Shown piece by piece: positions 33,336 to 42,895 of a stretch of DNA of 64,000 bases (position 1 is the stretch's first letter; every line of letters begins with the position of its first letter). The position numbers and the translations under genes were made by a program. This stretch comes from Arthrobacter sp. B3I4 (GTDB lineage: Bacteria; Actinomycetota; Actinomycetes; Actinomycetales; Micrococcaceae). Location of the stretch: assembly GCF_030816855.1 (NCBI RefSeq), contig NZ_JAUSYK010000001.1, positions 1,364,001 to 1,428,000 of the forward strand, in the 5' to 3' direction. A model generated the notes under the pieces. It ran no database searches and was not told where the DNA came from. It saw nothing but the letters and a program-made list of their open reading frames with translations.

Positions 33336-35612
33336 CTACTTCAGGCCCGCGCCGGGGAGGAGTTCGACGGCGCCCAGGGAGTCGGCGACGAACGCGTAGT
33401 CCCAGGCCCGTTCCTTCCACTGCACGTACCGGCCCGAGGCGCCGCCGTGGCCACCGTCCATTTCGATCTTCATCACGATCGGCTCGCTGCCGGTGTTCAG
33501 TTCACGCAGCCGCTGCACCCACTTGGCCGGCTCCACGTAAAGCACCCGCGTGTCATTGAACGAGGTCACCGCGGCGATCTTGGGATACGCCGCGGCCCGG
33601 ACGTTCTCATACGGCGTGTACGACTTCATGTACCGGTAGACGTCCGGGTCCGTGATCGGGTTGCCCCATTCCTCCCATTCCAGCGCGGAGAGCGGCAGTT
33701 CCGGATCCAGAATCGTGGTCAGGGCATCAACGAAGGGCACGGCCGCGACGATCGCGGCGTACTTCTCCGGGGCCAGGTTGGCGACGGCGCCCATCAGCAA
33801 GCCGCCGGCGGAACCGCCCATCGCCGCGATCCGGCCCGGGTCCACCCAGCCGGAACCGGCGAGCCAGTCGGTGGCCGCGATGAAGTCCGTGAAGGTGTTT
33901 TTCTTGTGCAGTTTCTTGCCGTCGTCGTACCAGTGCCGGCCAAGTTCACCGCCGCCGCGGATGTGCGCGATCACGAAGACAATGCCGCGGTCCAGCAGCG
34001 AGAGCCGGGGGATCCCGAAGCCCGGATCCATGCTCAGTTCGTAGGAGCCGTAGCCGTACACCAGCCCGGCCGCCGTCGAGTCCTGCGGCACGGAGGCGTG
34101 CCGCAGCACCGAGAGCGGAATGCGGGTGCCGTCGGAGGCCACCGCCCACTCACGGGTCGCGACGTAATCGGCGGCGGAGTAGCCGCCCAGCACCGGGCTT
34201 TCCTTGCGCAGCAGCAGTTCGCCCGCCGGAAGCTCCGCCGTCGGCAGGACAAAGTCGTAGACCCGCGACGGCGTGAAGTAGGAGGTGTAGCCCATCCGGA
34301 TCACCGGAGCGTCGTAGTCGGAGCCGGCGACCCCCGCCGTGTACAGCTCCTCCTCGAAGGCCGGCTCGACGGCGGCGCCCTGGCTATCGGTGCCCAGTCC
34401 CGCCAGCGGGAGAACCTGGACGCGTTCGATCGTGTCTTTGCGGATGGAGAGCACCAGATGCGTGGAGGTGACGCCGGCGCCGTTGATGCGCACCTCGTCT
34501 GAGTGCGCGACGACGGTGCGCCAGTGCTGCTCGGCGACGGGTTTGGCCAGCTCGGCCGGGTCCACGAGCGAAACCATCGAGTTGATGGCGTCCTTGTTGT
34601 GGGTCAGCAGGATGGTTTCGGTGGGAACTCCGGAGGCGTCGGCCAGCAGGAAGGGTTCGGCCTCGTAGAGGATGCGCTCGTCGCGGGAGATGACGGTCGT
34701 GAGCCCGGCGTCGGGCGCGTCGAACCGCAGCAGCCGGGTCTCGCTGAACTCGGAGCATCCGATGCCAAGGACCAGGTGGCGGCGGTCAGCGGATAGCTCG
34801 AAGCCCAGCCACATGGCGACGTCGTCTTCCTGGTAAATCACCTCATCCTCGGTGACCGGGGTGCCCAGCACGTGCGCTTTCACCTGGTACGGGCGCCACG
34901 AGGCGTCCACCACGGTGTAGAAGATCCGGGTTCCGTCCGGGGAGAAGGAGATGCCGTAGAAGACGTTCTCAATCACATCGGGGAGCAGCTCGCCGGTGCG
35001 GAGGTCCTTGATGCGCAGGGTGAAGCGTTCATCGCCGGCGTTGTCCACAGCGTAGGCGTAAAGATTCCCGTCAACCGTGACAGCGGAGCCGCCGACGGCG
35101 AAGAACGGCTTGCCCTCGGCTTCTATGTTGCCGTCCAGGAGCACTTCCTCGCCGGGGATCGGGACGCCAACCTCGACGGCGGGGGGCGTCCAGTCGGCGA
35201 CCCGGTCAGCGCTGTCCTGGGCGCGGACGCGGCACTGTATGCCGTACTCCTTGCCTTCGACCGAGCGGGTGTAGTACCACCAGCCGTCCTTGCGGTTGGG
35301 TACGGAAAGGTCCGTCTCCTGGGTGCGGCCCTTGATCTCCTCGAAGATCGCCTGGCGCAGCGGCTCCTGGCCTGCGGTGACGACCTCCTGGTAGGCGTTT
35401 TCGGCCTTCAGCAGGTCCACGACCTCGGCGGATTCCTTATCCCGCAGCCACTCGTAGCTGTCCTCGAAGACATCACCGTGGTGCGTGCGAAGGAGCGGGA
35501 CCTTCCTGGCGACGGGGGGCCGCGGGGAGAGCTGCCCGGCAGCGGAGGGGCCGGTGGAGGGGCCGGCAGTGGACGGTCCGGTGGAAGAACCAGTGGCGTT
35601 GGTCTGCGTCAT
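33336..35612 (-). CDS. ptrB: oligopeptidase B-type S9 family serine peptidase
   Basis: 758 residues. The first ~30 residues are Ser/Thr/Pro-rich. Then come the S9A phrase HHGDVFEDSYEWLRDKE, a beta-propeller, and the catalytic alpha/beta-hydrolase domain. Landmarks are GGSAGGLLMGA with the nucleophilic Ser (~602), FNDTRVLYVEPAKW with the Asp, and DGGHGG with the His. There is no signal peptide, so it is cytoplasmic. It cleaves short peptides, in the family after basic residues. It opens with an ATG and ends 12 bases from repeat A2. Confidence 0.9.
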   Translation of the reverse strand: MTQTNATGSSTGPSTAGPSTGPSAAGQLSPRPPVARKVPLLRTHHGDVFEDSYEWLRDKESAEVVDLLKAENAYQEVVTAGQEPLRQAIFEEIKGRTQETDLSVPNRKDGWWYYTRSVEGKEYGIQCRVRAQDSADRVADWTPPAVEVGVPIPGEEVLLDGNIEAEGKPFFAVGGSAVTVDGNLYAYAVDNAGDERFTLRIKDLRTGELLPDVIENVFYGISFSPDGTRIFYTVVDASWRPYQVKAHVLGTPVTEDEVIYQEDDVAMWLGFELSADRRHLVLGIGCSEFSETRLLRFDAPDAGLTTVISRDERILYEAEPFLLADASGVPTETILLTHNKDAINSMVSLVDPAELAKPVAEQHWRTVVAHSDEVRINGAGVTSTHLVLSIRKDTIERVQVLPLAGLGTDSQGAAVEPAFEEELYTAGVAGSDYDAPVIRMGYTSYFTPSRVYDFVLPTAELPAGELLLRKESPVLGGYSAADYVATREWAVASDGTRIPLSVLRHASVPQDSTAAGLVYGYGSYELSMDPGFGIPRLSLLDRGIVFVIAHIRGGGELGRHWYDDGKKLHKKNTFTDFIAATDWLAGSGWVDPGRIAAMGGSAGGLLMGAVANLAPEKYAAIVAAVPFVDALTTILDPELPLSALEWEEWGNPITDPDVYRYMKSYTPYENVRAAAYPKIAAVTSFNDTRVLYVEPAKWVQRLRELNTGSEPIVMKIEMDGGHGGASGRYVQWKERAWDYAFVADSLGAVELLPGAGLK

Positions 35613-35680
35613 GTCCCCAATCTACCGGGCACCGCCGTCACCGGAGGGTGCAGCGACACAGGAGCCAAACAGCGCAAGCC

Positions 35681-36754
35681 CTAGTTGCCGCCGACGTTGT
35701 GGGAGGTGACATATTCCACCAGGGTCCCGGAGGCCAGCGCGGCCGCCACCTCGGCGGTCGCCGCCTGGTTCTGCACGACGATCGACTGTCCGTCCGGGCT
35801 GGTGCCGATGCCCGCCGTCGGAAGTGAGAAGAACGAACCGTTCCCGGGCGGCACGGAGCGAAGGCTGAAGGCCAGCCGCTGCAGGGTTTCCGGGGTCAGT
35901 CCTGGCGTCACCGAAACATGCGGCAGCACCCCGGCGGCCAGGGCGCGCGCCGCCGCCGGGTCCGTCAGGTACCCGCCGCCCAGCGCCTTGCCCAGCACGG
36001 CCTTGAGGAATGTCTGCTGGTTCCTCACCCGCTGGTAGTCGCCGTCGGCGAAGGCCTTGCGCTCGCGGACGAAGTCAAGCGCTAGTTCTCCGTTGAGGTG
36101 GTTGATCCCCGGCGGGAAGTAATGTCCCGATTCAAGGGTCGAGGTGAATGGCGTTTTGACGTCCACGTCGATGCCGTTCAGGGCGTCGGTCAGCCCCACG
36201 AACCCCGGGAAGTCCAGCAGCACGGTGTGTTGGATTGGCTGACCGAGGAGGGTGCCGACCGTGGTGGTCATCAGGGGGATGCCGCCCAGTTCCAGGGCGG
36301 AGTTGACTTTCCCGGGGCCATGGCCGGGGATGTCCACCCACAGGTCCCGCATCACAGAGATGCCGTAGATGCTCTTCCGGTCTGCCGGCAGGTGGAGAAA
36401 GACCAGGACATCGCCACGCTGGTCCGATCCGGCTCCGGCGGCTGCCGGGCCCCGGGCGTCCACCCGGCTGTCGCTGCCGATCAGCAGGATGTTCAAGTCC
36501 GTCGGCGCCGGTTCCGGCGTCGGGGTGGGCGTGGCGCTCGGGGTCGGAGTTGGGGTCGGCGTGGGTGCGGAGGGGGAGGGCGCCGGGGTCGAAGTCTCGG
36601 TGCGCGGCCGGTTCAAGAGGAAGGCCGCAGCGGCGACGGCGATGACCACCAGGCCGGCTACGGCGGCAATAACGAGCTTGCGCCTGCGGCTCCAGCCCGC
36701 ACCCCCTGGCGCGGACGGCCGATCTGGGCCGCGCTCCGGCGGTTGGTGTGCCAT
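35681..36754 (-). CDS. LytR-CpsA-Psr (LCP) family protein
   Basis: 357 residues. A short cytoplasmic basic segment is followed by one N-terminal membrane span (LVIAAVAGLVVIAVAAAAFL), a Pro/Thr-rich linker and the LCP domain. Recognisable LCP blocks are LNILLIGSDSR, VMRDLWVDIPGHG, NSALELGG and HLNGELALDFVRERKAF, with the Arg/Asp residues that bind polyprenyl phosphate. LCP enzymes attach glycopolymers to peptidoglycan outside the membrane. The substrate polymer is unknown. Monocistronic. Confidence 0.9.
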   Translation of the reverse strand: MAHQPPERGPDRPSAPGGAGWSRRRKLVIAAVAGLVVIAVAAAAFLLNRPRTETSTPAPSPSAPTPTPTPTPSATPTPTPEPAPTDLNILLIGSDSRVDARGPAAAGAGSDQRGDVLVFLHLPADRKSIYGISVMRDLWVDIPGHGPGKVNSALELGGIPLMTTTVGTLLGQPIQHTVLLDFPGFVGLTDALNGIDVDVKTPFTSTLESGHYFPPGINHLNGELALDFVRERKAFADGDYQRVRNQQTFLKAVLGKALGGGYLTDPAAARALAAGVLPHVSVTPGLTPETLQRLAFSLRSVPPGNGSFFSLPTAGIGTSPDGQSIVVQNQAATAEVAAALASGTLVEYVTSHNVGGN

Positions 36755-36917
36755 GTCGTTCCCTCATGGTCCGTGCAGCTTCTGGCACCTGACCGGGGGA
36801 GTTGCGGCGGACGATTGCGTGAACCAGAGAATATCACCCGGGCTCAGAGACGGCAGAGCAGATCGGGCCGCGGCGGCTTCGGGTGCTTGACTCCCTCCGA
36901 CGCTTCCGCATATCCTG

Positions 36918-36931
36918 AACGAACGGTCGGT
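36918..36931. promoter_or_regulatory. PaaR-type operator upstream of paaABCDE
   Basis: AACGAACGGTCGGT fits ACCGNNCGNNCGGT with one mismatch and resembles the paaZ box. It lies 31 bases before the paaA start, where a bound repressor would block transcription. AGGAG at about 36953 is the ribosome binding site of paaA. Confidence 0.65.
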
Positions 36932-36962
36932 AATTATTTATCGAAAATGCATAGGAGCAACC

Positions 36963-38006
36963 ATGGCATCGCAGACCCTGCAGTCAGTGCCCGCCGAGCC
37001 ATCGCCGGCACGGCATGAAACACGGCACGAAATGAGCCCCGAGGACGCGGCCCGCCGTGACGCCGAGGGACAGGCATATTTCGACAAGGTCATGGCCGAG
37101 GATTCGCGCATCGAACCCCGTGACTGGATGCCCCCGGCCTACCGTAAGACGCTGCTGCGCCAGATTTCGCAGCACGCCCACTCGGAAATCATCGGCATGC
37201 AGCCGGAAGCCAACTGGATCTCCCGCGCCCCGAGCCTCAAACGCAAGTCCATCCTGATGGCCAAGGTCCAGGACGAGGCCGGCCACGGCCTTTACCTTTA
37301 TTCCGCGGCCGAGACGCTCGGCCAGCCGCGTGATCAGATGATGCAGGACCTGATGGCTGGCAAGGCCAAGTACTCGTCCATCTTCAACTACCCGGCTCGG
37401 ACCTGGGCGGACATGGGTGCCATCGGCTGGATGGTCGACGGCGCCGCTATCGCCAACCAGGTGCCGCTCTGCCGTGCCTCGTTCGGCCCCTATGGCCGTG
37501 CCATGGTCCGGGTCTGCAAGGAAGAGTCGTTCCACCAGCGCCAGGGTTTCGAAATCCTGCTCGAGCTCTCCAACGGCACCCCCGAACAGAAGCAGATGGC
37601 GCAGGACGCCGTGAACCGCTGGTACGCCCCGGCCCTGATGATGTTCGGCCCGCCGGATGATGATTCGCCCAACTCCAAGCAGTCAATGGCCTGGAACATC
37701 AAACGCTTCAGCAACGACGAGCTCCGCAACCGCTTCGTCGGCATGATGATGGAACAGGTCAAAGTCCTGGGCCTCACGCTGCCTGACAAGGACATCCGCT
37801 TCAACGAGGACACCAAGAAGTGGGAGCACGGTCCGCTGGACTGGGAAGAATTCCACGAAGTCATCGCCGGCCGCGGCCAGTGCAACGCCCAGCGCCTCGA
37901 ACGCCGCCGCGAAGCCCACGAGAACGGCGCCTGGGTGCGCGAAGCCGCCGCGGCCTACGCCGAAAAGCAGGCCAAGAAATCAGCAGAGAAGGTGTCCGCA
38001 GCATGA
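36963..38006 (+). CDS. paaA: phenylacetyl-CoA 1,2-epoxidase catalytic subunit PaaA
   Basis: 347 residues. The ferritin-like di-iron subunit is recognised by [33 protein letters not shown] (Glu and His ligands), [20 protein letters not shown] and [12 protein letters not shown]. With PaaC it forms the complex that inserts one oxygen atom of O2 into the ring of phenylacetyl-CoA. The ATG at 36963 follows AGGAG. Overlaps paaB (ATGA). First gene of the paaABCDE-paaG operon; a PaaR-type box precedes it. Confidence 0.97.
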   Translation: MASQTLQSVPAEPSPARHETRHEMSPEDAARRDAEGQAYFDKVMAEDSRIEPRDWMPPAYRKTLLRQISQHAHSEIIGMQPEANWISRAPSLKRKSILMAKVQDEAGHGLYLYSAAETLGQPRDQMMQDLMAGKAKYSSIFNYPARTWADMGAIGWMVDGAAIANQVPLCRASFGPYGRAMVRVCKEESFHQRQGFEILLELSNGTPEQKQMAQDAVNRWYAPALMMFGPPDDDSPNSKQSMAWNIKRFSNDELRNRFVGMMMEQVKVLGLTLPDKDIRFNEDTKKWEHGPLDWEEFHEVIAGRGQCNAQRLERRREAHENGAWVREAAAAYAEKQAKKSAEKVSAA

Positions 38007-38308
38007 CCACCCCCGAACCGCACTCCGGCAACGTCTGGCCCATCTGGGAAGTCTTCGTCCGCTCCAGCCGGGGACTCTCGCACGTCCACGCCGGGTCCCT
38101 GCACGCGCCCGACGCCGCGATGGCCCTGCGCAACGCCCGGGACCTCTACACCCGCCGCAACGAGGGTGTCTCCATCTGGGTGGTTCCCGCCGATGCGATC
38201 GCCTCATCGGACCCCGACGCCAAGGGTGCCTTCTTCGAGTCGCCGCAAGGCAAGGACTACCGGCACGCGACTTACTACACCAAGAGCGAGGGCGTGAAGC
38301 ACCTGTGA
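38003..38308 (+). CDS. paaB: phenylacetyl-CoA epoxidase subunit PaaB
   Basis: 101 residues from the ATG at 38003 overlapping the paaA stop. Small PaaB-family protein: [20 protein letters not shown] and [16 protein letters not shown] are typical. It bridges PaaAC dimers in the monooxygenase complex rather than binding metal. It overlaps paaC, whose GTG starts at 38305. Translational coupling along the operon keeps subunits in step. Confidence 0.96.
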   Translation: MTTPEPHSGNVWPIWEVFVRSSRGLSHVHAGSLHAPDAAMALRNARDLYTRRNEGVSIWVVPADAIASSDPDAKGAFFESPQGKDYRHATYYTKSEGVKHL

Positions 38309-39240
38309 GCACCCCCGAAACGACAGAAACGGCCGCCCTCGCGGAAGAAACCGCCGGCCACGGCGACATCTCCGTCGGTGTCGCCGGGAGCAGCAACAGC
38401 GGCGAAGCAACGGCCAGCGCCACCCGCATCACCCCGGGCAACGCACTGCGTCCGGAGGACATCGCCCTGGCAGTGAGCCGCGGCACCGCCAAGCCCAGCG
38501 AAGACGCCGCCGAGCTTGCCCTGCGCCTGGGCGATGACGCCCTGATCCTGGCCCAGCGGCTGGGCCACTGGATCTCCCGTGCACCCGAGCTCGAAGAAGA
38601 CATCGCCCTGGGCAACATCGCCCTGGACCAGCTGGGCCATGCCCGGTCCTTCCTCAGCTACGCCGGGGGACTGGACGGCCGGAGCGAGGATGACCTGGCC
38701 TACTTCCGCCGCGAGCACGAGTTCCGGTCGGTGGAGCTGTTCGAGCAGCCCAACGGCGACTTCGCTGTCACCATCGCCCGGCAGTTCGTGGTGAGCTACT
38801 ACCAGTTCGAGCTTTACCGGCGGCTGGCGCAGTCCACCGACGCCACGCTCGCCGGGATCGCGGCGAAAGCGGTCAAGGAAGTGGATTACCACCGCGACCA
38901 CAGTGCGCAGTGGGTGCTCCGCCTGGCCCATGGCACGGAGGAGTCCCGCACCAGAATGATCCACGGCTTCAAAGTCATCTGGCCCTACGTCGACGAACTG
39001 TTCCGCGACGATGAGCTCACCGCCCGGCTCAGCGAGTCCGGCGTCGCCGTCCAGCCCTCCAGCCTGCGCGCCGACTTCGACCGGCTCACCGGCGAGGTGC
39101 TCGCCGAAGCGGAACTCGACGTCCCGCAGGTCCCCGCTGCCCCCGGCGGTGGCCGCCGCGGGTTCCACTCCGAGCATCTGGGCTACCTGCTCGCCGAGAT
39201 GCAGGTCCTGGCCCGCGAGTTCCCCGGAGCGAGCTGGTAA
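38305..39240 (+). CDS. paaC: phenylacetyl-CoA epoxidase structural subunit PaaC
   Basis: 311 residues with a GTG start overlapping paaB. Its first ~50 residues are a polar Thr/Glu/Ala-rich extension absent from shorter PaaC proteins; the ferritin-like core begins near GDDALILAQRLGHWI. LDQLGHAR, EFRSVELFEQPNGDFA and VDYHRDHSAQWVLRLAHGT are PaaC hallmarks. It is the non-catalytic partner of PaaA and binds the CoA part of the substrate. Followed 2 bases later by paaD. Confidence 0.96.
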   Translation: MSTPETTETAALAEETAGHGDISVGVAGSSNSGEATASATRITPGNALRPEDIALAVSRGTAKPSEDAAELALRLGDDALILAQRLGHWISRAPELEEDIALGNIALDQLGHARSFLSYAGGLDGRSEDDLAYFRREHEFRSVELFEQPNGDFAVTIARQFVVSYYQFELYRRLAQSTDATLAGIAAKAVKEVDYHRDHSAQWVLRLAHGTEESRTRMIHGFKVIWPYVDELFRDDELTARLSESGVAVQPSSLRADFDRLTGEVLAEAELDVPQVPAAPGGGRRGFHSEHLGYLLAEMQVLAREFPGASW

Positions 39241-39242
39241 CC

Positions 39243-39833
39243 ATGCCGGAGATGTACGTCAGCCATCCCACCGCCGCCGCGGTCGCCGGCGAGAACCCGC
39301 CCCGGGAACAGAAGACCGCGGAACAGAAGGCCTGGGACCTCGCCGCCACGGTCTGCGACCCGGAAATTCCCGTCCTCACCATCGAAGACCTGGGCATCCT
39401 GCGCGGCGTCAAGGTGACGAAGGAACCCGACACGGCCGACGGCGGCATGGTCCCGGCCGTGCAGGTTACCATCACGCCCACATACTCCGGGTGCCCGGCG
39501 ATGGATGCCATCCGTGACGACCTCACCACGGCGTTCAACAACGCAGGCTACCCGCGCGTCGACGTCGAGCTGGTACTGTCGCCGGCCTGGACCACGGACT
39601 GGATGAGCGAGTCCGGCAAGGCCAAGCTGCAGCAGTACGGCATCGCGCCGCCGTCGGGTCATTCCGCGGCCGCCCGGCATGCCGGTCCGATCCGCCTGAG
39701 CCTCGCCGTCAAATGCCCGCAGTGTTCATCGTTGAACACCAAGGAACTCACCCGCTTCGGTTCCACCTCCTGCAAGGCCCTCTACGTCTGCCAGGACTGC
39801 AAGGAACCGTTCGACTATTTCAAAGTTTTGTAA
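39243..39833 (+). CDS. paaD: phenylacetate degradation protein PaaD (MIP18/DUF59 family)
   Basis: 196 residues. The DUF59 domain is clear (VCDPEIPVLTIEDLGILRGV; TPTYSGCPAMDAI). A C-terminal four-Cys zinc-ribbon-like block follows (CPQCSSLNT, then CQDCKEPFDYFKVL). PaaD helps mature the iron centres of the epoxidase, probably the PaaE cluster, and is essential in the pathway. A ~25-residue N-terminal extension precedes the domain. Located 15 bases before paaE in the same operon. Confidence 0.96.
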   Translation: MPEMYVSHPTAAAVAGENPPREQKTAEQKAWDLAATVCDPEIPVLTIEDLGILRGVKVTKEPDTADGGMVPAVQVTITPTYSGCPAMDAIRDDLTTAFNNAGYPRVDVELVLSPAWTTDWMSESGKAKLQQYGIAPPSGHSAAARHAGPIRLSLAVKCPQCSSLNTKELTRFGSTSCKALYVCQDCKEPFDYFKVL

Positions 39834-39848
39834 GGAACAGGTGCCCCC

Positions 39849-41069
39849 ATGACTGTTGTCCGCCAGACCGCCGCTGAGACGGCCGCCGCGACCGGCCGCC
39901 GTCGTGCGTCCTTCCACCCCCTGGTTGTGGACGAGGTCCGCCGCCTTACCGACGACGCGATCGAGGTCACCTTCGGCGTTCCGCCCGAACTGGCCGGGCA
40001 ATTCGACTACCTCCCGGGCCAGTACGTCGCCCTTCGCACCACCCTGCCGGACGAAAACGGTGAACCGCACGAGGTGCGCCGCAGCTACTCCATCTGCGCA
40101 GAGCCGCGAAGCTTCGCGGACGGCAGCAGCGAAATCCGGGTCGCAATCAAGAAGGACCTCGGCGGGCTCTTTTCCACTTGGGCCAACGCCGAACTCAAAG
40201 CCGGCGACGTGCTGGACGTCATGAGCCCGATGGGCGCCTTCGTGTCCAAGCACGGCCGCGACGGCAAAGAGCAGAACCTGATGAACTCCATGAACCACCC
40301 GGAAGAACTGGCGGGGGAGCCGGGCAGTTTTGTCGCCATCGCCGCCGGGTCCGGCATCACCCCGGTGATCGCGATCGCCCGGACGCTGCTCGCGGCGCAC
40401 CCGGAGACCCGCTTCGACCTGGTGTACGCCAACAAGGCCGCCATGGACGTGATGTTCCTGGAGGAACTCGCCGACCTCAAAGACAAGTACCCGTCCCGCC
40501 TCGCCCTGCACCACGTGCTCTCCCGCGAACAGCGGATCGCCCCGCTGCTCAGCGGCCGGATCGACGCCGACAAGCTGCAGGCGCTGCTGGGGACCGCAAT
40601 CCACAGCGACGACGTCGACGAATGGTTCCTCTGCGGGCCGTTCGAACTCGTCCAGCTGTGCCGGGACACGCTCGCCGCGCGCGGCGTGAAGCCCGAACAC
40701 GTCCGCTTCGAACTGTTCACCTCCGGCAAGCCGGACCGCCCGGAAGGCAACATCGGCCGCCCGGTGGTCACCGACGACTCCCAGGCCACCTACAAGATCA
40801 CCTTCAAGCTCGACGGCCTGCAGGGCGAAGTGGCGAGCCCCACCCACGCCCGCGAATCGATCCTCAACGCAGCCCTCCGGGTCCGCCCGGATGTCCCGTT
40901 CGCGTGCGCCGGCGGCGTCTGCGGCACCTGCCGCGCCAAGGTCGTCTCCGGTTCCGTCACGATGGATGAGAACTATGCGCTGGAGCAGGATGAACTGGAC
41001 AGGGGCTACGTGCTGACCTGCCAGTCCCATCCCACCACGCCGGAAGTCTCCGTCGACTTCGACGTCTAG
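39849..41069 (+). CDS. paaE: phenylacetyl-CoA epoxidase reductase PaaE
   Basis: 406 residues. An FAD-binding domain (DYLPGQYVALRT, RRSYSICAEP) is followed by an NADPH-binding domain (GSGITPVIAIARTLL) and a C-terminal plant-type 2Fe-2S ferredoxin domain (CAGGVCGTCRAKV near 352, distal Cys in TCQSHP). It passes electrons from NADPH to the PaaAC di-iron site. In-operon position after paaD is the classic order. Confidence 0.96.
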   Translation: MTVVRQTAAETAAATGRRRASFHPLVVDEVRRLTDDAIEVTFGVPPELAGQFDYLPGQYVALRTTLPDENGEPHEVRRSYSICAEPRSFADGSSEIRVAIKKDLGGLFSTWANAELKAGDVLDVMSPMGAFVSKHGRDGKEQNLMNSMNHPEELAGEPGSFVAIAAGSGITPVIAIARTLLAAHPETRFDLVYANKAAMDVMFLEELADLKDKYPSRLALHHVLSREQRIAPLLSGRIDADKLQALLGTAIHSDDVDEWFLCGPFELVQLCRDTLAARGVKPEHVRFELFTSGKPDRPEGNIGRPVVTDDSQATYKITFKLDGLQGEVASPTHARESILNAALRVRPDVPFACAGGVCGTCRAKVVSGSVTMDENYALEQDELDRGYVLTCQSHPTTPEVSVDFDV

Positions 41070-41131
41070 GCCGTTCCGACGCCCGCCTTCTCAGCCCCGC
41101 CATCTCAGCCCCGCCGAATCCTAGGAGCCGC

Positions 41132-41911
41132 ATGATTTCCCTGACCATTGCCGACGGCGTTGCCGAGGTCGTCCTGGACGCGCCGCAGAAGCTGAACTCG
41201 CTGGACGAGCAGGCGCTGCGGGATCTGGGGCAGGCGTACGACGACGCCGCCGACGCCGCCTCGCGCGGTGAGGTGCGAGCGCTGCTGCTGCGCGGTGAAG
41301 GCCGGGCGTTCTGCGCCGGCCGGGACATCGCCGGGGTGACCCCGGAAAGCGACGACGCCCAGGCCTACCTCGGCGGGCTGGTCCAGCCGCTGCTGCAGAA
41401 GATGAGTGCCTTCCCCGCGCCCACCTTCGCGGCCGCGCAGGGCGCCTGCCTGGGCGTGGGGCTGGGTCTGCTGCTGGCCACCGACGTGGTGTACGTCGCG
41501 GAGAACGCGAAGTTCGGTTCCCCGTTCGCCAAGCTGGGGGCCACCCTGGACTCCGGCGGGCACTGGTACTTCACCGAGCGGCTGGGCATGCACCGGACCC
41601 TGGACCTGATCTACACCGCCGACCTGATGAGCGGCGCCGAGGCCGTGGCGCAGGGCCTGTTCAGCCGTGCCATGCCGGCGGGGGAGCTGCTGGAAACCAC
41701 CCGCGGCATCGTCGCACGGGTCGCTACCGGCGCCACCGGGGCATTCAACGCCAGCAAGGAACTGGTGGCGCACATCCGCGACCAGCGCCTCGGCCTCTGG
41801 GCATCCATGGAAGAGGAAAACACCGAGCAGGCGCGGCTCTGCAAAACCGAGGACTATGCCGAGGGCTTCCTCGCGTTCCAGGAAAAGCGGACGCCCGTTT
41901 TCAAAGGCTGA
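41132..41911 (+). CDS. paaG: enoyl-CoA hydratase/isomerase, PaaG-like
   Basis: 259 residues, crotonase fold. The oxyanion-hole segments are GRAFCAGRDIAGV and GACLGVGLGLLLATDVVY, and FGSPFAKLGATLDSGG corresponds to the PaaG active-site Asp region. PaaG isomerises the ring 1,2-epoxide of phenylacetyl-CoA to oxepin-CoA. It lies 62 bases after paaE on the same strand, supporting the PaaG role over a second PaaF. It ends 84 bases before galU. Confidence 0.9.
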   Translation: MISLTIADGVAEVVLDAPQKLNSLDEQALRDLGQAYDDAADAASRGEVRALLLRGEGRAFCAGRDIAGVTPESDDAQAYLGGLVQPLLQKMSAFPAPTFAAAQGACLGVGLGLLLATDVVYVAENAKFGSPFAKLGATLDSGGHWYFTERLGMHRTLDLIYTADLMSGAEAVAQGLFSRAMPAGELLETTRGIVARVATGATGAFNASKELVAHIRDQRLGLWASMEEENTEQARLCKTEDYAEGFLAFQEKRTPVFKG

Positions 41912-41995
41912 AAGCGGCCGAAGGCTCCGGTAGCCTGCGGGTCACGTCCTGACCGGAGCATTCTCAATTTCCCCGGGTGCTTGTAAGGTTCGGTT

Positions 41996-42886
41996 ATGAA
42001 ACCGGGGAAACTTGTGACCAAAGCAGTCATACCGGCTGCCGGGCTGGGCACACGGTTCCTGCCCGCCACGAAGGCGATGCCCAAGGAGATGCTGCCGGTC
42101 GTGGACCAGCCGGCCATCCAGTACGTGGTGGAGGAAGCCGTCAGGGCGGGCCTCACTGACCTCCTGATGATCACCGGCCGGCAGAAGCGTGCGCTGGAGG
42201 ACCACTTCGACCGGGAACCGAACCTCGAGCGGACGCTGGAGGACAAGGGCGATCTTGACCACCTCGAGGCCGTCCAGCACGCCTCTGACCTGGGACCGCT
42301 GCACTTCGTCCGCCAAGGCGAGCCCAAGGGCCTGGGACACGCCGTGCTGTGCGCCCGCCAGCATGTAGGCGACGAGCCGTTCGCCGTCCTGCTCGGCGAT
42401 GACCTCATCGACGAGCGCGACGAACTCCTGAGCACCATGATCGAGGTCCAGTCCCGCACCGGAGGCTCCGTCGTCGCGCTGATCGAAGTGGAACCGGCGC
42501 AGATCAGTGCTTACGGCTGCGCGGACGTCACCGCTATCGACGGCGAAAACTACGTTCGGGTCAACGGGCTGGTGGAGAAGCCCTCAGTCGCGGACGCGCC
42601 GTCGAACCTGGCCGTCATCGGCCGGTATGTGCTCCACCCCGCGGTCTTCGACATCCTGGAGCGCACGCAACCGGGCCGCGGCGGCGAAATCCAGCTCACC
42701 GATGCGCTGCAGACACTCGCAATGTCGGACGGCGAGGGCGGTGGCGTCTACGGCGTCGTCTTCGAAGGCCGCCGCTATGACACTGGGGACAAGCTCAGCT
42801 ATCTGAAGGCCGTCATTTCCCTCGCGTCGGAGCGCGTCGAGTTCGGTGAAGAACTGAAAAGCTGGTTGAAAGCCTTCATCAACTGA
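41996..42886 (+). CDS. galU: UTP-glucose-1-phosphate uridylyltransferase
   Basis: 296 residues. The nucleotidyl-transferase signature VIPAAGLGTRFLPATKAMPK is exact for GalU, followed by DHFDREPNLERTL, FVRQGEPKGLGHAVLCAR and VNGLVEKPS. It makes UDP-glucose from UTP and glucose-1-phosphate for cell-envelope glycans. It starts with ATG, ends 9 bases from the stop of the convergent AsnC gene, and has no functional link with the paa operon to its left. Confidence 0.95.
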   Translation: MKPGKLVTKAVIPAAGLGTRFLPATKAMPKEMLPVVDQPAIQYVVEEAVRAGLTDLLMITGRQKRALEDHFDREPNLERTLEDKGDLDHLEAVQHASDLGPLHFVRQGEPKGLGHAVLCARQHVGDEPFAVLLGDDLIDERDELLSTMIEVQSRTGGSVVALIEVEPAQISAYGCADVTAIDGENYVRVNGLVEKPSVADAPSNLAVIGRYVLHPAVFDILERTQPGRGGEIQLTDALQTLAMSDGEGGGVYGVVFEGRRYDTGDKLSYLKAVISLASERVEFGEELKSWLKAFIN

Positions 42887-42895
42887 GGTGGGTTT

